The notes below the pieces were generated by a model. It did not search any database. It was given only the letters and a program-made list of their open reading frames with translations, and was not told the DNA's origin. The translations under genes were made by a program, and so were the position numbers. This document shows positions 12,561 through 25,033 of a DNA stretch of 64,000 nt, in pieces; the first letter of the stretch is position 1, and the number at the start of each line of letters is the position of its first letter. Source of the DNA: Apricaphanius iberus (taxonomy: Eukaryota > Chordata > Actinopteri > Cyprinodontiformes > Aphaniidae); assembly GCA_028564705.1 (NCBI GenBank), contig JAPXFQ010000831.1, positions 2,418,001 through 2,482,000 of the forward strand. The letters run 5' to 3'.

Positions 12561-15500
12561 ACTCGACTGTTCTTGAATTTCTTTATATTGTTGCATGATG
12601 TGTTGTGAGGATATACAATTATCGCAAATATATCATTAATCCAATATCAGTGCGTGCAATATTCCTACCAAAAACTCTTTGGAGTACAGCAGTTGTTGGC
12701 TAATATAGTTAAATTGGGATGAACGGGCATTTTTCATGCTAATGTAATGTTTTAGCAGTTGGAAGAAGTCTCACAGGAGCAGATCCTCCCGCCAGGCACA
12801 AATGAATTTGCTTTAAATGCTAAAGCTCACAGATGAGAAAGAGGGAAAAAATAACATTCATATCACAATTGATGTCTTTGTGATATTTTCTAAACTGTTC
12901 TAATATTGTGCTGTTCAAAGATAATCGTCATCCTCCTTCATGTTATGAGGCATGTTCTCTTCAATTGAAATTTTGATCTGACACCAAACAGGCCTAGTTT
13001 TGGCTGAGAAAATTTAGCTCTGGTTTCCAGAAAGTGTGTATAATCAATGTTGATTCATATTTTAAGAAGCGGGGCAGTTTGGTTTGGATAGCTTAATAAA
13101 AGCAATCCTCATTTGATAACTGTATTTTCTGTTTACTCAAGTAATCTCTGTTTGATATAAACGTGTTTGATTTGAAATATTTGAGTAATAATCAAATAGT
13201 CAGATGGAAGAAAAAATGATGAGGATAAATACCTTTACACAGAGTTAAAATGCATCTCTAGCTATCATGAATAATAAATGCAATCCATACACCTGATAAG
13301 AACAATAACAAGAACCCAGGATGATGAGGCACTTTTCTGTCTGTTTGGCCTCATTCTCAAAGCTCTGCTGCGCCGCCTCCTCCTTCTCCTCCTCATCGTC
13401 ATTCTTATATCTTTCTTCTCATTCACAATTCTGTGCACAACTAATAGAAGACTTAGTGTCTCCCGTCCCTTAAAACTATTAGGATGCTCTTTTAAAATAG
13501 TCAATTAGGTAAAGTTCCTGTTTTACCAGGTTTGTAATTAGTACTTTGAAGCTATACTTTACAGAAAATAAAAAGTCATATTGTAAAGATAATTCTAAAA
13601 CAGAAAAGCAACCTCAGGAACTATAGTGTACAGGCAAATCTTTAAAATATAAAAAAAATGTATGATATAAATTAGATTTTTTTTTTCACCCGCTGTAGAA
13701 GGAAGTCAGACTATGAAGAAAAGCCACACAGGTAACCTTGGTTTTATGATGCAACGGAGCACACCACCTCTACCCTGCACTGTGTACCATCTTATTGTTT
13801 AAAACGGGCTTCCCCAACAGCCTGCTACTGTACACCAGAAATAAATAAAAGGGTATGTTAATAGGCTTCTGTACTTTTGTACATAAGTTTAAGCTAATGC
13901 AGCAGGGGTCCACCTCTGAATGGCTCAAAAAATATAAATGTATCAATTGTATTTTTAGTTTTCCCCGCATTATTAAATGACTTGAAACAACTTTTTTGTG
14001 TTTGCTCTGATTATTTTTATATAATAATGGAATTAAGTTTAAAGATGCAAACAAAAACTTTTCTTCTGTACCAATACGGGGAATCACTTTGCTATCATAC
14101 TGCCTTACATTCTCTGTGGAACAGGCCCGGCTAGACTGTGTTGGATCAAATTAAGGAAAAACCAAGATAATTTATTGGCAGGAATCTGGTCCATATTTTT
14201 ATGAATCAGGTAGGTTTTATTTCATTTAGGCTTTTCATCAGGCTTTGAATGTTTACCATCTTTATTTGACCCAAAACTTTATACAGCATTTAGAAGACAA
14301 TTTCCAAATATGTGATAAATGTAAAAAATCAAACATTTGACTAGGTGTTGGCTATATTAGCTCCCAAAGAACAGAAAGGGTCGGAAAGTAAAGATGACAC
14401 TGTCGCACTGCTTTGTTACCTCTGAGCGCGTGATTAATGAGCTGTGTGAGAGCTGTGGAAAGAATGTCTAAACCCGTCGAGTTGCATCCACCGTGGTGCC
14501 TTTTCACAGAGCCGTGAATTGAAGAAATGAAAAGATTTCCTCCCAGTAGAGGAAGAATCTGACAGTGCTTCGCTTTTGGTTATATGTGTCGCATATCCTG
14601 ATATGTGTGGCCAGTTTTGCCGTTTACAGGCACATTTTTCCAAACTGGAGTGACTGACGGGCCGTCTGCTGGAGGCGTGTCACGGTCCTTTGCACAGATC
14701 TTCCTCATGTTCTCCGTCTGCTCGCTTTGGACGGTGCCTAACACACACACACACACACACGGACATAAATAACTCGAACCGCTTAGAGCCTCAATGTTAA
14801 TGGCTCATGGAGACTTAACTGTCTCAGCTGCTTGAGCAATTATTATTATCGTTATGAAATGAAGGGCTGGTGAGAGAGATGATCTGGGTGATGCAGAGAA
14901 GACACGGTTTGTTATGCAACGCCATAATGGGTTTGGGAATTTTTGGAGTGATTGTTCCTTCGCTGCATTGGAAACTCAGATTAACGGGATGATGAAGGGA
15001 ACATATCTGTGGCTGTAGTGGTTTAGTCATCAGCTGCTTTATTGGGACTGATCGAGTCTATCTAAAATCAACAATCCAGCAACAGAAGACCTAACCTTGA
15101 AACATGTTCTTTCAAAGGTTTCACATCAGAGTCATTGCAGAAAGAAAATTCCTACACCTGTAATTTGGGGTTAGTGCCATCAACTGCTTTCAGCATGTAG
15201 CATGTTTGCACAACTGCTGATTAGTCTGTTCTTCTGGAACCTCGAGCTGTGTCAGCTGAAGTTATAAAGCCTCACATGCGATGTTATGCAATTTTGACTT
15301 CATAGGGGAAAAAAAGAGACACCTTTATGAGGCTGAGCAGTTTTGACAGTGTAGATAAAGCTGTGGTTAAACAAACAATTAAGAGAGGAAAATAACTAAA
15401 ACCTTAAACTTCTTGATGCAAATAGGTGTAAATCTTGAGATAGGAAAGAAAAGCTGAATGTGATCCTTCTTGTCTTTTTAATGCATGCTGATTATGAGAA

Positions 15501-16355
15501 GCAAGGTAAAGTTTTTATTATTTTTGCTACACTGAATAAACATGTAATGATGCAAAGTGAGCACAGCAATAGATATGGCATGAAAGTTCCCAAAAGAAAA
15601 TAATGCAATTCATGGCTTAAAGAGACATGAGCCAGTATGAGATTCAAACACTTTGATATACTTTAATAAAACTACTAGAGTTTCCATGCCCTCTATCAAG
15701 CTCTACATAAATTCAGCCCATTTATTTAACATTAAGTAAACTTCCTTCAGTCTCCTGGTCAGCAGTGCAGTCAGCATCAGGTTGGAAAGGTGCAGCAGCA
15801 TTTTAAAACCTCCATATTTCTTGAAACGGGAAACCAATCAGTGTTTCTTATAATTTTATATAATGTTCAATTTTAAACTTGCTTTTTATTATATTTGTGG
15901 ACAGCACCTCATTCATACCAGATTGTAATCTCACAAGACTGGCTCAGTTGTCTCTGTGTTTACAAGCTCTCATAAATTTTTTTCTGCGTGGATGGCGTCT
16001 CCGCCCATTTTGTCTCTGCGTAAAAATGGCCTAAAAGAGGTTGTCAGTTTCAAAAACACCCACGTCCCCTTGAAACAATTTCCAGAAATGTTTCCATCCA
16101 CATGGACAGGCACAGAACGCTCCCCAAAATCTGTTATATTGTCTGAACACAATGTTATGCTTCTTCAAGGTGTCACAATGAATTATTAAGCAAATTATAA
16201 GACAAACTGTTATTGTTATGTGTGACCCAAACATAGGGTTATAGGTCAGGTTAGAGGTTGGGTTAACCCCAAAGAGTTTTCACCAAAACGTGAATGGGCT
16301 ACATGAGGGCAAAATTTTCCCTCCTGAACATATATATATATATCTATATATATAT
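12561..16355. other. Non-genic stretch
   Basis: No exon or RNA gene recognised. It contains a CA microsatellite at about 14742-14760 and a tract of CTC/CTT repeats near 13377-13400. Reading frames up to 105 codons lie in AT-rich sequence with no family resemblance. Confidence 0.5.
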
Positions 16356-16722
16356 TGGGGATGCAACGATACCACTTTTTTCAAAACCGATACCATATCA
16401 ATACTTGGATCAGAGTACTTACTTATACCGAGTACCAATGCCGATACTTCTAACACACAAAAAAAGTGCTATCAGTTGGGAGTCAGCTTTTTTCCATGCT
16501 TGTTACAAGAAATGATGCTGAATTAGGAAAAAAAAATATTAATAAAAATGACAACATAATTTCAATTTGAAAGTTAAACACTAATATTTTCTGTGAAATG
16601 ATTGGTGTTTTTCTACATCTTAAGTAGAGGTAAATTGTATCGGTTAACATCAGCCGATACCGATACGAGTAGATTAGGCAGTATCGGGGCCGATACCCAA
16701 TACAAGTATCGGTGCATCCCTA
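16356..16722. mobile_element. Short hAT-like non-autonomous element
   Basis: The left end TGGGGATGCAACGATACCA and the reverse complement of the right end (TTAGGGATGCACCGATACTT) form imperfect inverted repeats, with further copies of the CCGATAC motif inside. Size is about 367 bp with no coding capacity. A TA-rich tract precedes it, and no convincing 8-bp target duplication could be seen, so the hAT assignment rests on the terminal motif and on similarity to 26114-26798. Confidence 0.6.
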
Positions 16723-16989
16723 ATAAATAAAAAATAATACATATATATAAACAGACACAATTCTTCCATTTTGAGAGAAAAGAGAAGAAAAAAGTCTGAA
16801 TACAACTACAATTTTCAGATTTTCATTTGTAAAAATACCTTGTGTTGGTCTATCCTAAAATCCCTGTAAGGGGACATTTGGGATTTGCCTTATTTGTTGT
16901 CTCTGTTTGTGCAAAACCGTCTTATTATTATTATTGGTATCTTAAAAGTTGATTTAAGGCAATGGCGATGATTAACAGACTCTGCTGCT

Positions 16990-17522
16990 TTATTTTGATG
17001 CGCCATTTCCTCCTCTGATCCCTGAAATGTTTGAGCCACATTTCTCTGCAGCAGCTGTAGTAATAATAGTAATAAATTATGATTGTCCTGTGTTTATTAT
17101 TTTTCTTATTGTTACTAGTAATCATAATAACAAATACAAGATGAAGCGGAATAAATCAGACGGCATATTCTGCAGTGCGCCCTGTTCGGATCGTCGAGAA
17201 GCAACCAGGCACAGTAGTGGCGTAAAATCCGACGAAGTTAGGTTGGTGATGACGTCAATGTGGAGCCAGGACCGGGGGGGAGGGGAGTGGAGGGCTGGGG
17301 AGGGAGTGAGATCTGTCCGGCTGCTGCAGCATCACTCTGAGCAGCGCTTCAGTGCAGTGAGGAGTCCGGCTGAAGCAGCTCTCTGTCCCTCTCTGCGCCT
17401 GAAAACATCCACACCAGCCCGCTGGACGCTACCTCGGCTCCTCCCGGAGGAGAGCGCTTCTCTGTGACCCAGCGAGAGCAACGGGCAGAGTTTTGTGTTT
17501 TTCCTACCAGCCACAAAGGGGA
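16990..17522 (+). promoter_or_regulatory. rcan3 promoter and 5' UTR region
   Basis: GC and CpG content rise sharply from about 17150 up to the rcan3 start codon, unlike the AT-rich flanks. No TATA box was seen at a sensible place. A complete cAMP-response element lies at 17250. No ATG occurs between 17261 and 17522, so any transcript starting in that interval would use the ATG at 17523 first. A single NFAT-core-like TTTCC lies near 17006. I saw no cluster of such sites, unlike the calcineurin-responsive RCAN1.4 promoter. The transcription start is not determined. Confidence 0.6.
17250..17257 (+). promoter_or_regulatory. cAMP-response element (CRE)
   Basis: A perfect palindromic TGACGTCA, the consensus site for CREB/ATF factors, lies about 265 bases upstream of the rcan3 start codon in the CpG-rich region. 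A functional role is inferred from position and match only. Confidence 0.55.
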
Positions 17523-17609
17523 ATGCCATCCATAAATATGAAACTGGAGATGGTGACCATCATCGCCTGCGAGGTAGACACCGAGGTGTTTACGTCAGAC
17601 AAAATGCAG
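17523..17609 (+). CDS. rcan3 coding exon 1 (regulator of calcineurin)
   Basis: Encodes residues 1-29, starting MPSINMKLEMVTI and ending FTSDKMQ, followed by the donor GTACGG in phase 0. Calcipressins bind the phosphatase calcineurin in the cytoplasm and modulate NFAT signalling. This exon supplies the N-terminal strand of the RRM-like fold; IACEVDTEVF is the conserved core. Its 29-codon length equals that of the alternative first exon of human RCAN1 isoform 4 and of RCAN2, as I recall them, and its text is closest to RCAN2. A G stands at -3 of the start codon, and it is the first ATG after 17260. The exon is too short to appear as a long frame, and the overlapping GTG-initiated frame is spurious. 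An additional upstream first exon, as in other RCAN genes, is possible but was not found. Confidence 0.85.
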
Positions 17610-18025
17610 GTACGGTCCTCATCCTACATTACGATCGAAATTGTGAGTTTTCCCTTGCTTTGTGGTTTGTGAAGCTGTGCAGAGGTGTGCCTCCGGACCG
17701 ACTATGCTGCATGCTGCCCGATAGAACTGCATGCATGTTGCTGACGTTAAATGCAGCCCTCTAACCTCCCCCAACCCCCTAGACGAGGATTTTTATCAAT
17801 GGGATCCGCAAGACGCACCGACGCCGCGCCCCCTGCACAGCGATGAATGAAATGCGAAGACGGGAGTGCATGGGTAAAGGTTTCTGAATGCACGAACTGC
17901 TGTGGGGCTGGTGTCAGAGGTAGCAACTGAATGGGAGTGGGATTTACTGAATGGTCCACTAAAGACGCATGCAAGAAAAAGAAGTGGAGAAATTTAGACG
18001 CAGTCAAAGGCAGATACCCTCCCTC

Positions 18026-18050
18026 CACACACACACACACACACACACAC
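18026..18050 (+). repeat. CA microsatellite
   Basis: About 12 uninterrupted CA units in rcan3 intron 1, followed by a pyrimidine-rich tract. Confidence 0.95.
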
Positions 18051-21000
18051 TCCTCTCTTTCCCTCCCCAGCCTATCTCTGCCCTCCCATCACAGCAGTAT
18101 TGCAGGTGCACCAGGTTAGGCTTGCATAGAATTAAGAGAGGTTACATCATTTCATTGACTGATCATTACATATAAATAAATTAAACATAAGGATAGGTTT
18201 AGTGTGTAGATAATCTAAACTCAAACACCTTGCAGCTGTACCTATGGCAGCACAACTTCCACTATATTGAAAAGGCGGAGGACTGCTTGCGAGCAACATT
18301 TGGCTGACAGTATTTAAAATGTGATGCATTCATGTGCAGCATCCATATATATTTCAACAGTTTGAATGATTCTCAATGTCCTCAATGCCCTAACCTGAAA
18401 CAAATTGTAGTGTCTTGGAAGCTGAGGGAGAATCATGAGGAAAATGTGGTTTAGTGCCAACCAGTCATCTTTACAATGTTTAACAATACATCAGCAGTGG
18501 CATTTTTTCCCGAAGTCATGCAGTTGGACCCTAATGACAAATGACCTACATCGCATTAGATATATGTCGCAGTTAAGAAAAGCAGGTGCAGGTAGAGGTG
18601 TCCTAAAGTGGATTATATCCCTAATAGCTTTGCAACATGCCACTTCATTGCTTTTTCGATTCGACCCGTTATTCCCTAAACCTGCCGGTTGCAAACCTGC
18701 AGAATTAAACATCGGAGAGGAAAAAAAACAAGGGTGGGAAAGTGAAGCGAGATCTACATCTCACTGTAGATTACGTCAAAGCTCTGATGAAGCACAGATG
18801 CAGGCCTCCTCCACTCTTTTTCTCACTGTTCTTGGGAGCTGCAGCCATCTCTAATCCTACATGTTGGCTTCTTGTGTTTAGGATATCACGAGCTAAAGGA
18901 GCTAGTCGTTTGATGTGACTGAGAATACTTAAGTTCATCAGAGCCCAAAGACAATGGCTGATGACCACTGACTCAGCACCCCATGGTGTGCATTCTCCCA
19001 TCGTGCCAAGCAGCTGTTGCTTTTGTTCCCAACTCTCATTACACCTGCTGTCCACTGCAGAGCAGCCACCTATAGAGCGAACTGGATCGTTATGGTTAAG
19101 ATGGACCTGAGAGGGAGAATTAAAGAAAAAAAAATAAGTTAACTTGAGCTTCTTAAATTCCTCACCGCCCTTTTACTAAACCCTCCTGTCAGTCCACCTG
19201 TTACAGATTTAGCCAAAAAAGTAAGAGCCTACAGAGGGCTGACTTTTTAAAAGGCGTAAAGAACACCACTAATCCTGGATTCTGGCACACAGTTGGAGAT
19301 GGAGAGATCCATAGACACGTGGAGCGGGGGGGTGCCTCTGATTGAGCTCACCTCGCTGTCAGCCTGCTGTATTTTCTCATGATCTGTTCCCGTTTGTATT
19401 AATGTCTCTAAATCGGAAGATGAGGTGGAACAATGAGACCCGTTCTGAGGCTTGCTGCTATATATAGTTCTTTCAGGGAAAGATTAGGCATTCATTTCCA
19501 GAATAGAAGGAAAACAAATAGGTTTAAATTTAGAAGAGATGCATTGTGAGTGGCCACAGCACTGTGGAGCCATTGTTTTGACACCATTGAAGTGGCTTGC
19601 CTACGCCTTGGCTCAGTTCCTGCTGGTTATATCATTAATGAGCCGAACAGAGAGGTTCTGGACTGAACAGGTTGTTTTTATGCAATGATGCCATAGCTAG
19701 TGGCACAGTAGGCTCCTTTTCACCACTCAGATGAGCCCCCCCCCTCCCTTCACCCTTTAGAGAAATCATAGCAGCTGTTCAGTTCATAGTTGGGATGAGA
19801 CTAGACCTGCGTACTGTCTTCAGAGGCCACCATGTGTGCATGTTTATCACAGCACTGTTACCTGTAAAATGTGCTGGCATCAGCAATGACGGCAAAGGAC
19901 ACACTGTGAAGGTCATTTTATGTTGGCAGGCGGTGGATCCATGACGGAGCACTTACCATGACGCAGGTCTTTATGGATACAATCTATGGTTTTATTTAAT
20001 CCTGACATCTGATACACGGATGGATCTCAATTGTTAATTTTTTTTTATTTGAACTACTGCAAAAACGGAAATGCCTATATTGTAGAAATAAATTACTCAC
20101 AGAGTGGTATATTTCAAGTGTTGGCGCTAAAGAAAACCTAAGAGTCTGATTTTCAGAAAATGTAGGATCAATGAAAAATTTACTTCAATTATGAAATTTT
20201 ATGTTTCAAAGTTATAGCCTAAAACACAATGGCAAAGACTAGTCATTGACACCCTCCAATAGATGTGTAAGACACATAGTAATCCTACCAAAAACATGAA
20301 TGGAAAATTGAGTGGAAGGAGAAAGTGTGGTATAAAAAAGTGCCCAAGTATCATCTTAAAATTGGACTTTAGACCACTGAGCATTAGTCAATAGCTTTTT
20401 TCCTTAGCCCACATGCTTTGATATCTTACAGTCAGAGTGACTTAAGACATAAAATGGCAGATGTTGCTCATGTCCTGGATACGTCTGTCTGTGGTGGCTC
20501 TAGAAGCTTTAACGTCATCTGCAGTCTAAACCTTGTAAATCACCCCCAAACTGGACTCTTGGCTTTTTTTTCGCAATCCTCTCAAGGTTCTGGCCTTTTT
20601 GTCCAGCATCCCATCTCTCTGGAGGGTTTTAAAGATTGTCCATTGGTTAACTATCAAGCCGGTGTTCCCCTTGGTTATGTTGTCTACAGCATAACATTTC
20701 TGTAATAAGAATCCTTAAAAAAAAGATGTTTAAATATTAATTTTTGCTCTTACAAAATGAAATAAATGTTTTGAACTATTAAAAAAAATAAAAAAGTGGG
20801 TTTAGCTGTTCTACTGCATATTTGTGTAAAATGTTTGCAGCCAAAAAACTTTAAAGAAAAGCAATTTAATCTCTTGGTTTCAAACTATATGATTTATATT
20901 TTTTGTGGTTAACCTATTTGACACTCATTTTCAACATTTATGGAATGGGCTCACTCAGCTAACCTCATTCTACAAAATTTAGATTTTTTCTTTTTAAAGT

Positions 21001-21811
21001 TTGCATAGTTCTCTTGCTAATATTGGAAAATGGATATACTATGTAATTTATTTATCTTTCAAAATAAAACATTTTGTTGAGTGCACATTAATAAAAGGTA
21101 TTTAGTTTGCACCTCTAGGCAAATGTTATTTAGTAGCGAGGGTAAAAGTGTCTCTGAATTGGAAAAGTTGCTGACCCCTGCCTTAGATACATGTATTGAT
21201 TTATTCAATTTGTGCAAGTTTTTGGCTCCATAATGTACTTAGAAATAGATAACGTATGCCTCAGCTTGTTTATACTTATTCGGTTCTACAGTAAAACACT
21301 GGAAACATGCAAAGGACAGCCATTTGCAGCTCTCACAAACAGAAGACTTGTAGTAACACTGAGGCAGTCACAAGCACACACACCTAAACCACGACGGTGA
21401 GTCAGCGAGCCGAGAAACCTCTCTGTCAGCAAACGCACACACGCACACAAACAACTTTTCAGTGAAAACAATAGAGAAAATTTCCATCGACCCGGGTCAC
21501 TTCTGTGTTTGTCCTGCTAGTGGTCTGTCTTCACATTTCTGCTTTATTCTCAATATAATGATGTTACTAAAGACAAAGAAGGAAGCGTTTATTGACATGT
21601 GTGCGGCTTGTTAATTCATACAGAAGTGATTTTTGCTGATGGGTGTTTTTTCAAGCCCTGCAGTCTTATATAAGATTATGCTCATCCTCCTTTATATGTC
21701 ATTGTATTTGATGTACAATATACAATATATGTATAACATATTTTTTACCTCTCTGATGTAATCCATTGAGACTAACGAGGGTGACCCTTTTCAGACTATT
21801 TTGGAGGATGG

Positions 21812-21912
21812 GGTTGGGGGGGTCAGCAGAAATCGGATACAAAGTAAAGTCGTATTCAAATAGACATTCCGGAAAATTCGCTCACAATTTTATCCACTCT
21901 TTAACCGGAGTT
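21812..21912 (+). repeat. Direct repeat, copy 1 of a ~100-bp unit
   Basis: Starts in a G run, continues GTCAGCAGAAATCGGATACA and ends CTTTAACCGGAGTT. It matches 23689-23786 at about 9 positions in 10, in the same orientation and 1.88 kb away. The sequences beyond both ends differ. No coding content. Confidence 0.85.
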
Positions 21913-21934
21913 GCTTTTTTGTACAACGTACTAA

Positions 21935-22817
21935 GGCGTCTGATTTATCAACGGTTTTCGCTTGTTAAAACCAGCGCTACTTTAGCACCTATTTTAAGCG
22001 CTTCCGAAAGGCAAGTCTTACTTTTGCGCCACCACGTTCAGCATAAGTTTAGTATTGACAAACAAAAAATGTCATTCACACACATTAAAACCTAATGAAA
22101 AATGGACAATATAATGGCCGTAAACCTGATAGTTATATAAGTATTTAACTCTCTGGGAGCCCTGAGGGCTGAGTAAGTTATGACCCTCATGGATCCTCAT
22201 TAGTTTACTTCTTAGTGGTTAATCTAAAGGAGTTTCAATCAATAAAATATGTAATCATGTACAATACCACAATAACAAAGTGGTTACATATACGACATTT
22301 TAAAAATAAAATTCCTACATTTAAGATTACATATTTTCAAGATTACTTTTTTTTTCTACTGCAAAATATGGTACATTTGAACAACATTAGTAGAATATGG
22401 ACATCTTAGATACATTTTCTGGAAATGCTGCAGCTTTAATAAAATGGACTGATGGAGCAGAGAGCACCACACTTTTTAAGTTTCTTACTGACAAAATATA
22501 AATATAATTCACAACATTCTTGCCTAATATTAATTAACTCAGTAATAGCCATAGAATTAGTAAGTAAATCGTTTCCCCCCTTTATTGTGCCATAGACGCA
22601 TTATGAATCCATACACATTATTCCTCCTCTCTCTAGCCATGGCGCAGCTCATAGCGGCCGCAAATTCCTCATTTGAATACTGCTTCCTGCGACTGTCATG
22701 AGTTGCTCACGCAATCTTAGTAGATCACCTGCAAATGAAGGACAACCCACAGCCGCAAAATGTTTACGGCACGCACAATATAGCAGTCATTATTAAGAAT
22801 CTTGATAAATCAGGCCC
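21935..22817 (-). mobile_element. Harbinger-like MITE, copy in reverse orientation
   Basis: Left end GGCGTCTGATTTATCAAC and right end TTGATAAATCAGGCCC are inverted repeats. The interior near 22590-22720 is the reverse complement of the core of the element at 41570-42049, including a shared GCGGCCGC-like block and CAAATGAGGAA. TAA precedes the left end, but the right flank is GTT, so the target duplication is not confirmed. About 880 bp, larger than its relative, so it may hold another insertion. Confidence 0.6.
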
Positions 22818-23688
22818 GTTGTGTTCTGCTTCTTGGTTGATTTGAGGTCATTATCCATCTCCTCCATATCATGTCTCCTGCACTTAACAAATTTATGAGT
22901 TCATATCATAAGAATCTTCTTGTCCAGAAGAAAAGTAGCAGGACAGACAACTCCCCATAACTTTGTTCCTCACCCGGAAAAAGAGAGCTGCACTGATACC
23001 TTCAGTGAACAAAGAAACTGCGTCATATTAAAACTTTTATGTTTTAAAATCTAGGAAGGTTTGAGCTGTGAGAGTGTTTAAACTACTGAGAAATGTGAGT
23101 AAATATTAATGTATGTCTGAGAAGAGCGTTTAAAGTGTTGGGTGAGCCGTTTTACAGCCTTAAAACACATATAATTGTAAAAAATAAAGATGACTACTTT
23201 GTGGATTTTGTTGCAGGTTATTTTTTGAACGCCACCTGCAAAAAAAAGATTTTTTTAATGATGTGTATCTTGTTCAGGATTATTTATAACCTCGCAATAA
23301 AAGAGAGACGAGGGATATGTATACATGTCATCAGTGAGTGCGCTCACAGCTTACCCTGCACCCCGTCCCACAATCCTCTAGCTTTTCCAGAACATTACCT
23401 GGCATTCTGAAAGCAAACGCCCTCAAAGCGAAAAGTCTGCTCTTGGTACTAGGTCTTCAGCCGCAAAATTACCGGTAAATGTTATCCAGAAAAAGTCCAG
23501 AAGGAGCTTTCAGACTCAAAAGTTAAATAAACAAAGTCCAGAAAATTACAGTTTTTCGTTGCCTGTCTGAAAGGGGCTTTAGTGACATACTGTAGTGTAT
23601 ACTTTGATGATATTCAACACCACCACCTTTGGTAGGGAAGCATAGGGGCATATTTCAGACATCAAGTCTCAAAACTTGATGGGGGTGG

Positions 23689-23786
23689 GGGGGGGTCAGC
23701 AAAAATCAGATACAAAGTAAAGTCATTTTCAAAAGGACATTCCGGAAAATTTGCTCACAATTTCATCCACTCTTTAACCGGAGTTA
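23689..23786 (+). repeat. Direct repeat, copy 2 of a ~100-bp unit
   Basis: Second copy of the unit at 21812-21912. It includes GTCAGCAAAAATCAGATACA and CTTTAACCGGAGTT. It is followed by unrelated sequence about gene-like drug-free text with no coding frame. Confidence 0.8.
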
Positions 23787-24264
23787 AAGGGTTCTTTTCA
23801 ACTTAACCGAGACCTAGCTTTTTATGTGGACCAGAGTTCACTTTTTTGCAGTCCACACCAGAGTCTGATTGCACATTCACATCTCCACCAAACGAACCAG
23901 ACTTTATGGGCAAATAAACTATAGTTTGATTACAGCAGACTAAACAGGGCTGGTGAGAATGCACCCTAACATGGACTGGATTAAATGATTGGCTTTTGGC
24001 AAAGGTCTCAACCAAAAACATTGTGAACAATAGTCTAGAAAAAGAACCAGTCAGAACTTACAGAAAACGTCACTCCAGCATGAGCGTTCTGGAACAATAA
24101 ATTCTCATTAAATTATTTAGTTTTTAGTATTTTTGACCTATGATTTGCTCATATTTAGTATTAGGCATCTTTACTGGGTGTAGTTCAAAATTTCAAGAAC
24201 AAAAGCTTTAAGTAGCCTATCTAAAAAAAATGTATGCGTTACTTTTTAACCATATCCATGTGCC

Positions 24265-25033
24265 TAGGGATGTGCACTGAAACCCGGTATTAAATTAGCC
24301 CCGGGGCTGATTCTAACTGTCCACCCGGAATGATAAGCTTCAGCCTGCAGCGCTCTCACTACAAGCTTTGCTCACCAGCAGTTACACAGAAAGACACGGT
24401 GGCAGAGCGAACGAAATAATCCAAACTTTAGCTTCGTTTTACAAAAATAGAAGCCGACATTGTACACGGTCAATAAGAGGCCAGAACAGGAGTAATTTGA
24501 CCAAACACCTTCCTAAAATACAACAAAAGACACTGAGCTTTTTGACCACCTGAGTGCTGCAGCAGGATGTAGCAGTACAGAAAACGGATGGGTGGATATT
24601 ATATTGTTCTCAATGTTCTCAAGGCTTATTTTGCACTATACACTTTAGCATTCAAAATCTTTCATTTTGGCTCTTACTTGCATTGTTTTATAGGGAAGTT
24701 ATGTTTGATATTTTTTATTTGAATACCTTAAACTTTTTTTAAATGGACAACATAGTATTTTTAGTTTTTGATATATAAAATAAATTGTTTATATAATTTT
24801 TTTATTAAGTTATTAATGTCTTACTTTTTATTTTGTAGTTATTTATTTTATGTGCTTTGCTGTTCCAATTATTAAAAAATAAAACAATTATAGTTCATTA
24901 TTTGTGTTTTCCCCCTTTTGTTTTAGTCTTTCAAAAAAAAAGTACAGATAAGGATACCGATAAAGTACCGGATCGATAAGGAGTATCAATAAGAATAGTA
25001 TTATCCATAAATCCTTAACGATACCCATCCCTA
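24265..25033. mobile_element. Non-autonomous hAT-like element
   Basis: Starts TAGGGATG and ends CATCCCTA. It is flanked by CATGTGCC (24257-24264) and CACGTGCC (25034-25041), a 7-of-8 match consistent with an 8-bp hAT target duplication. It is 769 bp with no transposase frame. Near its right end it repeats GATACC/CGATA motifs also seen in the other hAT-like elements here. Confidence 0.8.

Noticed and set aside
17027..17467. 146-codon plus-strand frame upstream of rcan3
   Set aside because: It runs through the promoter and 5' UTR, owes its length to GC-rich sequence without stops and has no family similarity.
17495..17764. 89-codon frame overlapping rcan3 exon 1
   Set aside because: It begins at a GTG, is in a different frame from the conserved exon and reads across the donor site into the intron.
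18435..18854. 139-codon frame in intron 1
   Set aside because: No recognised domain, no flanking splice pair and composition like the surrounding intron.
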